A program made the translations under genes and the position numbers. A stretch of DNA of 64,000 nt, taken from NCBI GenBank assembly GCA_032160165.1, contig JAVHWA010000152.1:8665-72664 (forward strand), given 5' to 3'. Below are positions 34,329 through 43,474 of the stretch, piece after piece. The notes under the pieces are model-generated. The model had not been told where the DNA came from. It worked only from the letters and a program-made list of their open reading frames with translations, and made no database searches. Within the stretch, counting starts at the first letter, position 1; each line of letters starts with the position of its first letter. The stretch comes from QHXM01 sp032160165. GTDB taxonomy: Bacteria; Acidobacteriota; Blastocatellia; Pyrinomonadales; Pyrinomonadaceae.

Positions 34329-34838
34329 TTAGTGTCTCAAACTTTCGATCAGGTTGAGGAGCGCCATTGGGTTGATGGGTTTGGTGAGGTGAGCGTTGAA
34401 ACCGGACTCGAGCGCACGGCCCTGATCGTCGTACATGGAAAACCCGGTCACCGCGATCATTGGAACATCGCGGCAATTCGGCAACGCACGCAATGCAACC
34501 GCCAGATCATAGCCATTCATTCCTGGCATCCCAATGTCGGAAATGATGACGTCAAAGCGATCGCTTTGTGCTGCTTCGAGTGCCTCGTACGCTGAAAAGG
34601 CCATTACGGTCTCATATCCTGCATGCTGAAGAAAGGTGGCCAACATCTCGGTAACATCAGGTGCGTCGTCGACCACGAGGGCCCTGGGCCTGCCGGTTTC
34701 GTTGGCGGTATCGAAACGTGGGGCCGCGTCGAACGACTCGGATGGATCGCTAACACGCGGCAGGAAATGGCTCGACGGAGGCAGCTCAAATACCATTGCA
34801 CGGTAGTCGAAGAATAAGGAGGCAGAGACTGTTTCCAT
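34329..34838 (-). CDS. Single-domain response regulator
   Basis: It has 169 residues from an ATG preceded by GGAGAG. An unstructured N-terminal stretch of about 50 residues precedes one receiver domain (ALVVDDAPDVTEMLATFLQH, phosphoacceptor Asp in VIISDIGMPG, lysine in HLTKPI). There is no output domain. It lies 128 nt downstream of the hybrid kinase on the same strand. Its receiver is visibly related to the receiver of that kinase (both have SDIGMP), so it is the probable phosphorelay partner. Confidence 0.88.
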   Translation of the reverse strand: METVSASLFFDYRAMVFELPPSSHFLPRVSDPSESFDAAPRFDTANETGRPRALVVDDAPDVTEMLATFLQHAGYETVMAFSAYEALEAAQSDRFDVIISDIGMPGMNGYDLAVALRALPNCRDVPMIAVTGFSMYDDQGRALESGFNAHLTKPINPMALLNLIESLRH

Positions 34839-34966
34839 CACCGGATTCTCTCCGTTGCTGTCGGGCTGACGGATGCGGACTGGAATTTGCTTTTTATGAT
34901 TGCTGTAAAATAGCTCAATCCCGGGGATTCGGCAATCGCGGACCGCGCTTGTCGAACTCGCTCTCC

Positions 34967-37951
34967 TCAATCTCTTTTGCGAAGTACCAGGGCCTGGATC
35001 TCACGTATCAGAGTCGACCCATCGATCGGCTTCGGCAGATGAACATCGAACCCCGCCGCCAGAGCCGCGTCGATGTCTTTTTCTGCCGCGTAACCCGACA
35101 GAGCGATTGCGGCCACCTCGCTCATGTGCGGCAGGAGTCGAATGAGCCTCATCAATTCATAACCGTCGATGTCGGGCATGCCGATATCCGAAAGGACCAC
35201 ATCAAAGCTGGACGCTGATGCTGCCCGCAAGGCTTCGGCGGCCGACTCGCACAGTCGCACCTCAAAGCCACGCGACTTCAGCACCTTGCTCAACATCTCC
35301 AATGTGTCAGGCGCGTCTTCAACCACCAGCACACTGATCGCGTCCGTAATGTCCGCGTCACGCTTCGGCTCCTGAAGTATCGACTTACCTGGCACGATGA
35401 CGGTAAGAGGCAGGCGAACTGTAAAACGACTCCCTTGTCCTGGACCTTCGCTGCTAACTGTTACGCGCCCTCCGTGGGCTCCTACAAAACTTTTCACGAG
35501 CGCCAGTCCGATTCCCAAGCCACCATGCAGGCGAGTCTTGGAGCTGTCGGCCTGGCGAAACCGTTCGAAGACGAATGGAAGAAAGTCGAGCTCGATACCA
35601 TGTCCATAATCTTCAATTGTGACCGAGGCATCCTTCTCGTCAGCATTGCAGATCACCCGCACCTTTGCTTTGTCACTGGAGAACTTGACGGCGTTGGCGA
35701 GAATGTTCCAGAAGACCTGAACCAGTCTGGTGCGGTCGCCGTTGACGGTGATTTGATCGCTTTCAAAGAAAGAGACGTCCAGGCTTATGCCACGCCTCGT
35801 TGCCGATGGACGTATGGTCTCGACCGCTTCGCGGATAGCAGCATCCAGTGAGACAGGTTCTTTCTCGATGCGCATCTTCCCGCTAAGGATGGCGGACATA
35901 TCCAACAGATCATTTATCAGCCGCGCGAGTGACTGAGAGTTTTTCTCGACAACAGCCAGACCACGCTCGAGCTCGTTGCCATGCAGGGCACCGCCCCGAA
36001 TCATGTGTATCCAACCAATAATCGGAGTCAGCGGTGTGCGCAGCTCGTGAGATAGCGTGGCCAAAAACTCTTCTTTTGTGCGATTGGCTTGCTGGGCTTC
36101 CTGGTAGAGCCGCGCGTTATCGACTGCGATGGACGCTCGGTGCGCCAGGTCTTCCGCCAGCGCCAAATCCGATTGCCGGTATATGCGCTCGGATTCTGCA
36201 CTCGCAAAGGTGATCGCTCCCAGTGTTCGCCCTCGAGCGGTGACCGGGACGCATAGTGTTGATCTCAGACCCAGCGCGCGGAGCATTTCAAGATGCTCGG
36301 GGCTACGAGAGACTTCTGCCAGCTGGGCGTCAGTGATCTCAGAAATGAGCTCGGGCACTCCGGTGCTCACAACCAGCCGATAGCCGTGGGCCACATCGAG
36401 ACCCCAGGGGTAACGCGAGTTTATTTCGCCCAGGAGTTCGCGCTTGGACGGGTTCGAATGCGCGGCGGCAAGCTGCTGCAACTTACCATCGCCAGCCACC
36501 ATGTGAATCACGCACCAATCTGCGAGCGCCGGCACTGAAAGGCGAGCGACGTTTGAAAGCGTCGTGGTGTAATCGAGCGACGACGCCAGCATCTCGCTGG
36601 CCCCAACCAGGAAACGCAACGAGTCCTCTGCGCGCTTGCGGTCATCAATGTCCGTTGCGGTCCCGAACCATCGGATGATCTGTCCGCCGTCATCGCGCAT
36701 CGGGACCGCGCGTCCCAAATGCCAGCGGTAGACGCCATCCGACGCCCGCCGTATTCGATACTCAATCTCGAATGCCTCACCTGACTCCAGAGCCTTCGTC
36801 CACAGCTCGAGACAGCGTTCCAAGTCTTCAGCATGGACCCCCGGCTGCCATGCCCAACCTTCGCTTCGTTCCAGGGTGGAGCCGCTATATTCAAACCAGC
36901 GACGATTGTAGTAGTCGAGATGTCCATCCGGCCTGGCTGTCCAAACAATCTGAGGCATCGAGTCGGCAAGATAGCGATATCGCTGCTCGCTTGCAGACAG
37001 GTGCATCTCCGAACGAACACGCTCGATGAACTGTCCGATCTGGGTCCCTATGGTGGACATCATCTCGAGCAGGGACTGGTCAGGCTCCTGCACCTCGGAA
37101 CTAAAGAATTCGATTACGCCCAGGGTGTGGTTCCCGCTAAATATCGGAAACCCGAACCCACCATGCAGCCCCGCGTTCCTGGCGGATACGACACGTGGAA
37201 AATTGGGATCCAGAAGCACATCCGGGATCCATGCCGGCTCGCCCGACTCCCATACCCGGCCGGGAAGGCCCTCGCCGCGCACGAACGTGCGTTCCATATT
37301 CTGCTGTTGAAATTCCTCTATCGCGGGCTTAGGCTTCGACCAGATTTCGGCACAACGCAAGACGTCCGAACCGGAGTCTACTCGCCAGAAGACCCCGGCT
37401 TCCCAGTTCAGCGTTTGGCAAATTGATTCGAGTATTCTGGGAATAGCACTCGCCAGCTTGTCGGCTTCGGCCAGGGTGCGCGTTACGGTGTACTGCGTCG
37501 CCAGCCTGCGTTCGGTGCGCTTGCGCTCAGTCATATCGCGCACGATGCCCGTGAAGAAGCGCCTTTCATTTCTCGTGAACTCGCCGAACGAGAGCTCGAG
37601 AGGGATCTCTTTTCCGCTCTTATGAAGGCCGGGAAGTTCGACTGCTTCCCAGGAGATGTGTCGCTGACCGGTAGTTACGTAACGGTTGATTCCCTTTCGA
37701 TGAAGATGTCTGAGGTATTCGGGCATCAACATGGTGAGCTGTTGGCCCAGCATTTCCTCGCGCGAATAACCGAATATTCTTTCGGCGGCGGGATTGAGGA
37801 ATAAGATCGTACTTTCCTGATCTATGGTTATGATCGCATCAGACGCGGCCTCAGCCACGGTTTGATAGCGCGCCTCGGTGTCGCGCACCATCTCGAGCGC
37901 TGCTTCGATCTCCGGAGAGGTGGGATTGGTGTTCTTTGTTGACTCTTTCAA
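34967..37951 (-). CDS. Hybrid sensor histidine kinase (PAS-GAF-PAS-GAF-HisKA-HATPase-REC)
   Basis: A soluble sensor kinase of 994 residues. Order: PAS (about 20-145, AASDAIITIDQESTILFLNP), GAF (150-320), PAS/PAC (325-450, WRLxx-like VYRWHLGRAVPM), GAF (455-625). The dimerisation domain has the phospho-His in SHELRTP near residue 633. The ATPase follows (WNILANAVKFSSDKA; GLGIGLALVKSF). The C-terminal receiver has its Asp near residue 923 (VVLSDIGMPD). No transmembrane segment is seen, so signals are cytoplasmic, perhaps redox, light or small ligands. With the next gene it forms a phosphorelay. Confidence 0.92.
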   Translation of the reverse strand: MKESTKNTNPTSPEIEAALEMVRDTEARYQTVAEAASDAIITIDQESTILFLNPAAERIFGYSREEMLGQQLTMLMPEYLRHLHRKGINRYVTTGQRHISWEAVELPGLHKSGKEIPLELSFGEFTRNERRFFTGIVRDMTERKRTERRLATQYTVTRTLAEADKLASAIPRILESICQTLNWEAGVFWRVDSGSDVLRCAEIWSKPKPAIEEFQQQNMERTFVRGEGLPGRVWESGEPAWIPDVLLDPNFPRVVSARNAGLHGGFGFPIFSGNHTLGVIEFFSSEVQEPDQSLLEMMSTIGTQIGQFIERVRSEMHLSASEQRYRYLADSMPQIVWTARPDGHLDYYNRRWFEYSGSTLERSEGWAWQPGVHAEDLERCLELWTKALESGEAFEIEYRIRRASDGVYRWHLGRAVPMRDDGGQIIRWFGTATDIDDRKRAEDSLRFLVGASEMLASSLDYTTTLSNVARLSVPALADWCVIHMVAGDGKLQQLAAAHSNPSKRELLGEINSRYPWGLDVAHGYRLVVSTGVPELISEITDAQLAEVSRSPEHLEMLRALGLRSTLCVPVTARGRTLGAITFASAESERIYRQSDLALAEDLAHRASIAVDNARLYQEAQQANRTKEEFLATLSHELRTPLTPIIGWIHMIRGGALHGNELERGLAVVEKNSQSLARLINDLLDMSAILSGKMRIEKEPVSLDAAIREAVETIRPSATRRGISLDVSFFESDQITVNGDRTRLVQVFWNILANAVKFSSDKAKVRVICNADEKDASVTIEDYGHGIELDFLPFVFERFRQADSSKTRLHGGLGIGLALVKSFVGAHGGRVTVSSEGPGQGSRFTVRLPLTVIVPGKSILQEPKRDADITDAISVLVVEDAPDTLEMLSKVLKSRGFEVRLCESAAEALRAASASSFDVVLSDIGMPDIDGYELMRLIRLLPHMSEVAAIALSGYAAEKDIDAALAAGFDVHLPKPIDGSTLIREIQALVLRKRD

Positions 37952-38166
37952 AGGATAATTCCCGACTGTAACCTTCGACTCGTGCCCGTAATGGTCCCTA
38001 ATAGTCCCTAAGCTTGATCAGGCCGGAGCGATCTCGCTCACAGCATATTGTTCATGTCATTAATGCCCGCACGTGGTAGAACATTTTGAGGAGCAGTTGT
38101 CCCAGCGAAACCTATATCTAATTTCAAGGCGAGTCAACGCGACAGGGTGCAGTGTGTGAGTTTGAT

Positions 38167-38224
38167 TGTCTGACACGCTTGAGCTTGCCGCTACGATTCG
38201 ACAAACTGGAAGTTTGTCGGACAC
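38167..38224. repeat. Dispersed hairpin repeat, TGTCCGACAA family (second copy)
   Basis: CGCTTGAGCTTG and CGACAAACTGGAAGTTTGTC with flanking GTCTGACA / TGTCGGACAC match the architecture at 11793-11849. The rest of 37952-38306 holds no gene but probably the promoters of the divergent kinase and H1-like genes. Confidence 0.75.
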
Positions 38225-38306
38225 CTGCTGCCTGCGTGACATCCTTAGTTCAGTTTGGTAGCTTGTCCGAAATCATAAGGTCTACAAGGAGGAGGAGAGG
38301 GAAAAC

Positions 38307-38729
38307 ATGGCGAACAAAAAGGCAGGCAAGAAAACGGGGAAGAAGCCGTCCAGTGGCGGTACGAAGGCGGCGAGCAAGAAAGGTGGCGCGGTGAAGGGTG
38401 GCGGCGGAAAGAAGGCTGCGAAGAAGGGCGCGAAGAAGTCTTCAACCAAACCCGCGAGCAAGCCCGGAGCTAAGAAATCGACCGGATACGGCCCAGTCTC
38501 AAAGAAGAGCGCCGGCAAAAAGGGTTCTTCCAAAAAAGCCGCGAAGGCTGGTGGCAAAAAAGGCGGCAAGAAAAGACCGGCTTCGGTCGGCGGGAAAATA
38601 AAGAAGGTTGCCGGTAAAGTTCTCTCCGCGGCAGTGGCCGGAGCAGTCAAGGGTGCTGTCGAGGAACTAGTGCCGGTTGTCGAAGAGGCTGCTGGCGTGG
38701 ACCCAGAGGACAAAGAGAAGAGTTCGTAA
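38307..38729 (+). CDS. Histone H1-like lysine/alanine-rich protein
   Basis: A very basic protein of 140 residues, a predicted nucleoid DNA-binder. Residues 1-100 are Lys/Gly/Ala/Ser-rich with KKAxKK-type repeats (KKAGKKTGKKPSSGG, KKAAKKGAKKSST), like the C-terminal tails of eukaryotic H1 and bacterial Hc1/AlgP-like proteins. Residues 105-125 form an amphipathic Ala-rich helix (GKVLSAAVAGAVKGAVEEL). The last 20 residues are acidic. A very strong ribosome site (AAGGAGGAGGAGAGGG) precedes the ATG, suggesting high expression. Confidence 0.78.
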   Translation: MANKKAGKKTGKKPSSGGTKAASKKGGAVKGGGGKKAAKKGAKKSSTKPASKPGAKKSTGYGPVSKKSAGKKGSSKKAAKAGGKKGGKKRPASVGGKIKKVAGKVLSAAVAGAVKGAVEELVPVVEEAAGVDPEDKEKSS

Positions 38730-38779
38730 AACGCCCAGCACGTCCATACCGACCAGATGAGAATGCTCCTGTCGTGATC

Positions 38780-38826
38780 AGAGCTGAGATGTGACGCTCA
38801 GAGTTCGGGCGCCACATCTCAGCTCT
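38780..38826. terminator. Bidirectional terminator-like hairpin
   Basis: A perfect 14-bp stem AGAGCTGAGATGTG / CACATCTCAGCTCT with a 19-nt loop lies between the convergent H1-like and lipoprotein genes. There is no strong T tract. Confidence 0.65.
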
Positions 38827-38876
38827 CCTATTGAGACCACGTCTTTAGATGCGAGTCTCCATGGGCTGGTAACGCG

Positions 38877-39524
38877 TCAGGGCGTTCCAGTTAGCTCGAT
38901 GATAACCTTCTTGTTCGGAGGCAAGCTTGGAGTGTAGTCCGTCGTCGGGTTTTGCGTCTTTAGCGTATCGATCTTGAACTTTCTGGACACGCGTCTGAAC
39001 GCGCCCGGGTGAAGGGGCTTAAACTTCCCAGTTTCATCGAATTCAACCAGGACCCGATGCCCCGTTTTATCGTTCGTGATAACGATGTCCCCGGAATCAC
39101 CACCGCCAGCACACTTGATTGTGATGATCGACGTGTCGGTGATTGTGATCGCATGGGGTAGCTCTGCGCCCGGAAGGTCGTTATCGTCGTAGAAATTCGA
39201 GGCAGTTATCTTACCTGGCGCCCAGTACATCACATTCGTCCCAGCAGGAGTTGGGCACTGAGGTGCTGTAGCAGCCGTACAGAGCTTGAAGGTAGCATTG
39301 TTCAGTTCCAGATGAACAGATCCGCCTGAGATAACGATCGGCGTGTCGCCCAGATCTAGTCCTTGCTCAGGCGACGGCAAAGGATGGATTCCCTTATCCC
39401 CACCTGTTTCTGGTTGCGGCGATCTGCATCCGGCATACATGAGCATCATAAGAGATGCGGCCAGTATCGCGGAATGTCGCAAGGATGGAATTCTCAGCGG
39501 TGGCTTAGAGTTGTGTTGTCTCAT
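38877..39524 (-). CDS. Predicted lipoprotein of unknown function
   Basis: It has 215 residues. After a basic N-terminus and hydrophobic run, the lipobox LMMLMYAGC places the lipidated cysteine near residue 33. The mature part is beta-rich with VHLELNNATFKLC and VMYWAPGKITASNFYDDND, and no domain I can name. The segment PHAITITDTSIITIKC may belong to an Ig-like fold. AAGGAGCG precedes the ATG. It is convergent with the H1-like gene. Confidence 0.72.
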   Translation of the reverse strand: MRQHNSKPPLRIPSLRHSAILAASLMMLMYAGCRSPQPETGGDKGIHPLPSPEQGLDLGDTPIVISGGSVHLELNNATFKLCTAATAPQCPTPAGTNVMYWAPGKITASNFYDDNDLPGAELPHAITITDTSIITIKCAGGGDSGDIVITNDKTGHRVLVEFDETGKFKPLHPGAFRRVSRKFKIDTLKTQNPTTDYTPSLPPNKKVIIELTGTP

Positions 39525-39727
39525 TTCTTCGCTCCTTAGGTTTGAGGGTACAAATACATGTCTCGAAGTTGACCTCTTCGCAGCGTGGGTTCTGAAAAGG
39601 AATGCACGTCAACTTCTGTGAGGTAGTTGCTTGAGAGATTAGCCAAGTCTTGCCTCTGCGCCGGGTTTAACTTTCATTCATCAGGGATGCTGGCATATTG
39701 GCTCCTTTTGAGGTTGAGGTTTCCGCC

Positions 39728-42700
39728 TTATTTACCCGCTTCGAATTCTTCTCGTAGCTGTTTTTGCAAGAACGCCACGTCGCTTCTCGTGAGATAGCTG
39801 TTAAAGTTTTCACCCCCCCACGTTTGCTGCAATCGTGCCAGTGAATCCGCTGCGTGAGCCGAATACTCACGCGCTTTCGCTTCATCGGCTGTCCGTTTGC
39901 TTGCGCGGGCGGCGAGTAGCCATGCTCGCCATTCCGAGGCAAGTTGTCCCGTGCGAGAAAAGCTCTCTTGAGCTTGTAGGGCACTGGTTAGCGCACCCTT
40001 CGCATCGTTGTTCTCAAGAAACGCTTCGGCCATGGCCAGCGTTGCCTTGGAAAGCAATCCCGGATCCCCAGACGCGGTGGCCAATCTTAGAGCTTCTTCA
40101 CACGACAACTTTCCTTCGCGTTTTGCGTCGGAACGCGATTGAGCTAAACCAAGAACACGCTTTGCCTCGATGGTGATGGGCGTCGCCTGAGTCCCGGACG
40201 AACTCAAGACCTGTTCCGCATTGGTTTTGCTCTCCGCGAAAATGCGTTTGCTCAGAGCCAGCTCGGCCCTGGCCAAATATATTTCTGCCAGAAGGGATTG
40301 ATCACCACCCGATTGATTTGCGATAGCGAATGCCTCGTCGAGTCTCTGGCGCGCTTCGTCGTAACGCCCCAGCTGCCAAAGGGCATTCCCTAGATTGAGC
40401 AGGCTGTTACCAAGTGCCTGCTGAGCGCTTAGATGTTGATTGATATTGTACGACTGCTGAAAATTGTCGAGGGCTTCGGGATAGCGCTCCTGCCGCATCA
40501 GAACTGTACCGATTCCTTCGTGAGAGAGGGCCTTTTGGGATGGATCATCTATCTGTTCTGCCAAGTGCAGCAGTTCTTGGAAAGCTCCCAGGGCCGCGTC
40601 GTAATCGCCTTTTTGTCGGTTGGCGCGCGCCAGCAGAGTCAAAGCGCGGGACGTTTCCTGTCGAAAGCCCGCCTGTTGATAAAATTGCAACGCTTGTCCA
40701 ACATATTCGACTCCCTCGTCGGTTTTGCCCTGCGAGATCCGTAAACTACCAAACATCAGCTGCGCTCGAGCTTCGTTACGTCGCGCTCGATATCTTTGCG
40801 CGAAGTCCAGGGCCTTCTGAAAGTATCTCTCGGCTTCCGGTAGATTCCCGCGCTGAAAGAACACTGTTCCGAGATCAACCAACCCCCGGGCGGTCAGGTT
40901 TTCCATTCCATTCGCCTGTGCAAGATTCACCGCATCGGCGGCGAACTTTTCAGCCTGCGGAGAGTCGTTTTCGCTTTGAAGAACATACACCAACTGCAGC
41001 ATCGTTTTGATCTGCTGCGGCTGGTTGCCTGTGGCGCGGGACATTTCGAGGGCCTGATTCAGTTGGCTGTGAGCCTCTGCTACCTTGCCCAGCCGAATAG
41101 AAAGCGCTCCGCGTTGAAAGAACACTTCAGCTCGTCCCTCGACACTCCCCATGGCCTGATACAGTTCTTCCGCCTTGTCAAAGGCAGCTTGGGCGCTGGC
41201 CAGTTCTTGTTGCCGTCCGTAGAGGATGCCTATACGAAGGAAAGCGGTCGCGTAGTGCGGATCCCGTTTGGTCGCTTCGAGGTAGCTCTCGATGGCTTTC
41301 TTCGTGTCATCGCTGTTCTCATATGCTCGCCCCAGATCCAAATAAACATGTGCCTGGTCGGGAGTTAATTGATTAATCTCGCGGTACGATGCTATCGCTG
41401 TGGGGAAGTCTCGCCGCACCGTGGCCGTTATCGCATTGAGATAGGCCAGGTCCAATTGCGGTAATCCGGATTGTTGTCGCGAGAGCGTCGCCACTCGCAG
41501 CAACTCATCCTTCGCCGCGTCCACCTGATCCAACTCCATCAAGGCTTCCGCCAGCCGAGCATGTGCCAACGCGTAATTGTCATCGGCGGAAATAGCTTGC
41601 TCGAGAGCTTTGCTCGCCTGGTAATAGGCGCCATCTCGCAGGGCATTCGTGCCCACGTCGTACCAACGTTTGGCTACCACGGTAGGCTGGTGAGCGGCAG
41701 TCCTGAACATGGAAGCGACGATCCAGATCGCCAAACCCGTCAGTATCAAAACGCTGACCACGACTCCGAGCGAGAGGCGTGGCCGGCGAAAGATGTCCGA
41801 CAGCGTTGCCAGCGCGCTGACTTTCCCCGTCTCCGGAGCGGTAGGGAGGCGCTGTGTTCGAGCGTGACTGATGTCACTTTCCGTAAGCGAAGCCTTCGAG
41901 TGATCGAGGTCGTCGATAAACTCCTCCGCCGTTTGATGGCGTTCGTCAGGCTTCTTGGCCAGGGCCTTGAGAGTCGTCTGGTCTAGTTCCCGCGGCACGC
42001 GCGGATTGAAGGTCGAAGGCGGCGGCGGAGCCATGTGGATTACGTTCGCCGCAATTTCGACGACTCCGGCGCCGGAGAACGCAGGCCTACCCGCCACGCA
42101 TTCGTATAGCACGGCGCCAAGCGCGAAGAGATCGCTGCGTGCATCGACCGCCTCGCCTTTCGCCTGCTCGGGTGAAAGATAGAGCGGGGTGCCAACCACA
42201 GTTCCGCTTTGAGTACGTGTGGCCAGCATCGTGCGGGCGCTTGGGTCCACTGCGTGGTGAGGTTCCTCGTTCAATCGCTTAGCGAGACCGAAGTCCAGGA
42301 CCTTCACCTGCTTCCGATCATTCACGACGATGTTTGAGGGTTTGATATCGCGGTGGACAATGCCCCGAGAATGGGCCTCGCTCAGCGCTCGAGCCACCGC
42401 TTCTATGATATCGATCGTTCGCGCCAGCGTGAGGTCCTGCTCGTGCAGAAGATCATTTAGAGATTTTCCTTCTACCAATTCCATGACTATGAAAGGCCTG
42501 GCATCGTCGGTCTCGCCATAATCGTAGATAGCGGCGATGTTAGGATGATTGAGCGCCGAGGCTGCGCGTGCCTCGCGTAAGAAGCGGGCGCGGAATTGAT
42601 GTTCGTCTGTCGAGGCGTTAGGGAACTTGACTGCCACTCGTCGTCCGAGGTGTGTGTCCTCGGCGAGGTAGACGGTGCCCATTCCGCCTTCGCCGATTTT

Positions 42701-42739
42701 TTCCAGAATTTTGTAATGTGAGACTGTCTGCCCGATCAT
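39728..42739 (-). CDS. Membrane Ser/Thr protein kinase with C-terminal TPR array
   Basis: It has 1003 residues. The Hanks-type kinase domain (9-275) has the glycine loop GEGGMGTVYLAED, the Lys in VAVKF, HRDIKPSNIV and DFGLAK, with all catalytic residues intact. A transmembrane helix covers about 326-349 (LGVVVSVLILTGLAIWIVAS). The remaining 650 residues form tetratricopeptide repeats (for example PDQAHVYLDLGRAYENSDDT, LGNALWQLGRYDEARQRLD), presumably extracytoplasmic. This layout is common in Acidobacteria, Planctomycetes and Myxobacteria. Targets unknown. Confidence 0.92.
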   Translation of the reverse strand: MIGQTVSHYKILEKIGEGGMGTVYLAEDTHLGRRVAVKFPNASTDEHQFRARFLREARAASALNHPNIAAIYDYGETDDARPFIVMELVEGKSLNDLLHEQDLTLARTIDIIEAVARALSEAHSRGIVHRDIKPSNIVVNDRKQVKVLDFGLAKRLNEEPHHAVDPSARTMLATRTQSGTVVGTPLYLSPEQAKGEAVDARSDLFALGAVLYECVAGRPAFSGAGVVEIAANVIHMAPPPPSTFNPRVPRELDQTTLKALAKKPDERHQTAEEFIDDLDHSKASLTESDISHARTQRLPTAPETGKVSALATLSDIFRRPRLSLGVVVSVLILTGLAIWIVASMFRTAAHQPTVVAKRWYDVGTNALRDGAYYQASKALEQAISADDNYALAHARLAEALMELDQVDAAKDELLRVATLSRQQSGLPQLDLAYLNAITATVRRDFPTAIASYREINQLTPDQAHVYLDLGRAYENSDDTKKAIESYLEATKRDPHYATAFLRIGILYGRQQELASAQAAFDKAEELYQAMGSVEGRAEVFFQRGALSIRLGKVAEAHSQLNQALEMSRATGNQPQQIKTMLQLVYVLQSENDSPQAEKFAADAVNLAQANGMENLTARGLVDLGTVFFQRGNLPEAERYFQKALDFAQRYRARRNEARAQLMFGSLRISQGKTDEGVEYVGQALQFYQQAGFRQETSRALTLLARANRQKGDYDAALGAFQELLHLAEQIDDPSQKALSHEGIGTVLMRQERYPEALDNFQQSYNINQHLSAQQALGNSLLNLGNALWQLGRYDEARQRLDEAFAIANQSGGDQSLLAEIYLARAELALSKRIFAESKTNAEQVLSSSGTQATPITIEAKRVLGLAQSRSDAKREGKLSCEEALRLATASGDPGLLSKATLAMAEAFLENNDAKGALTSALQAQESFSRTGQLASEWRAWLLAARASKRTADEAKAREYSAHAADSLARLQQTWGGENFNSYLTRSDVAFLQKQLREEFEAGK

Positions 42740-42805
42740 AGGTTCGAGTTACCTTTTGCGACCCAGGCGTGCGGATGAAGAGCAGTTGAAAATAGCGGGC
42801 AACAC

Positions 42806-42829
42806 AGCCTGTGCGGCCGTTCACAGGCT
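42806..42829 (-). terminator. Hairpin between the GNAT and kinase genes
   Basis: The 8-bp stem AGCCTGTG / CACAGGCT has an 8-nt loop, downstream of the DUF1028-GNAT pair and upstream of the kinase start. It lacks a strong T tract, so termination is tentative. Confidence 0.4.
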
Positions 42830-42961
42830 TTGCAGAAGAACTCTATTGGCGCGAATACTACGCGAAAGCGGAAGGTAATTCAAGATGTTGAAAATCAACG
42901 GCTCAACGTTCAGGGTTCGCGATCTCGCCCATTGTGCGCGTGAGATTGAGCGTTGGGCCTC

Positions 42962-43474
42962 TCACCATGGCAGACTGCACAGGTCGGTAGCACCGGCTGG
43001 CCAGATTCTTTCGTTACACGGCAGAACCATCACATTAAGAGGAGAGACCATTTTGCCGGCGGGCTGGTCGAACTGCACTGGTTCCGTCAACAACTGCCAG
43101 CCCTGCCGCGCGTAGAATGGCATCAGCCGATCAAGACAGAAGAGCAATCCAAACTCCACCTTCAATTCTTCGCACATATATTTCTCTGCGTAGCGAAGCG
43201 TCTTCTGAGCGTAGCCTCGCCCGTGTTTCTCGCCTGCCGTCACCACCGCTCCAATGCCGCCTACGCGCACAGGTTGGCTTTCTACATTGACGACGTGGTT
43301 TATTAAGCCCACGTGGCTCACCGCCTCGCCCTCTACGTCCAGCAGGAAGTGCAGGTCTTTCGGTCGCCATCGGAACTCGTTATCTTCGATCCCGAAGATG
43401 TTCTGGCCCCATCCGAAAAGGCTAAGGCGTTCTTCGTCAGTCAAGTCTTTGACGAGGCGAATGGTCTCACTCAT
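42962..43474 (-). CDS. GNAT-family N-acetyltransferase
   Basis: A cytoplasmic acetyl-CoA-dependent transferase of 170 residues. The acetyl-CoA site appears as VVTAGEKHGRGYAQKTLRYA (the R/Q-x-x-G-x-G/A motif as KHGRGYA). The fold closes with FYARQGWQLL. The acceptor is unknown. Its ATG overlaps the TGA of the upstream DUF1028 gene by four bases (ATGA), so translation is coupled. Confidence 0.87.
   Translation of the reverse strand: MSETIRLVKDLTDEERLSLFGWGQNIFGIEDNEFRWRPKDLHFLLDVEGEAVSHVGLINHVVNVESQPVRVGGIGAVVTAGEKHGRGYAQKTLRYAEKYMCEELKVEFGLLFCLDRLMPFYARQGWQLLTEPVQFDQPAGKMVSPLNVMVLPCNERIWPAGATDLCSLPW

Noticed and set aside
38282..38713. Long minus-strand frame, Pro/Phe-rich, opposite the H1-like gene
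   Set aside because: It mirrors the AAG/GCG/GGC-rich coding of the basic protein, has no ribosome site, and the plus-strand gene has an excellent one.
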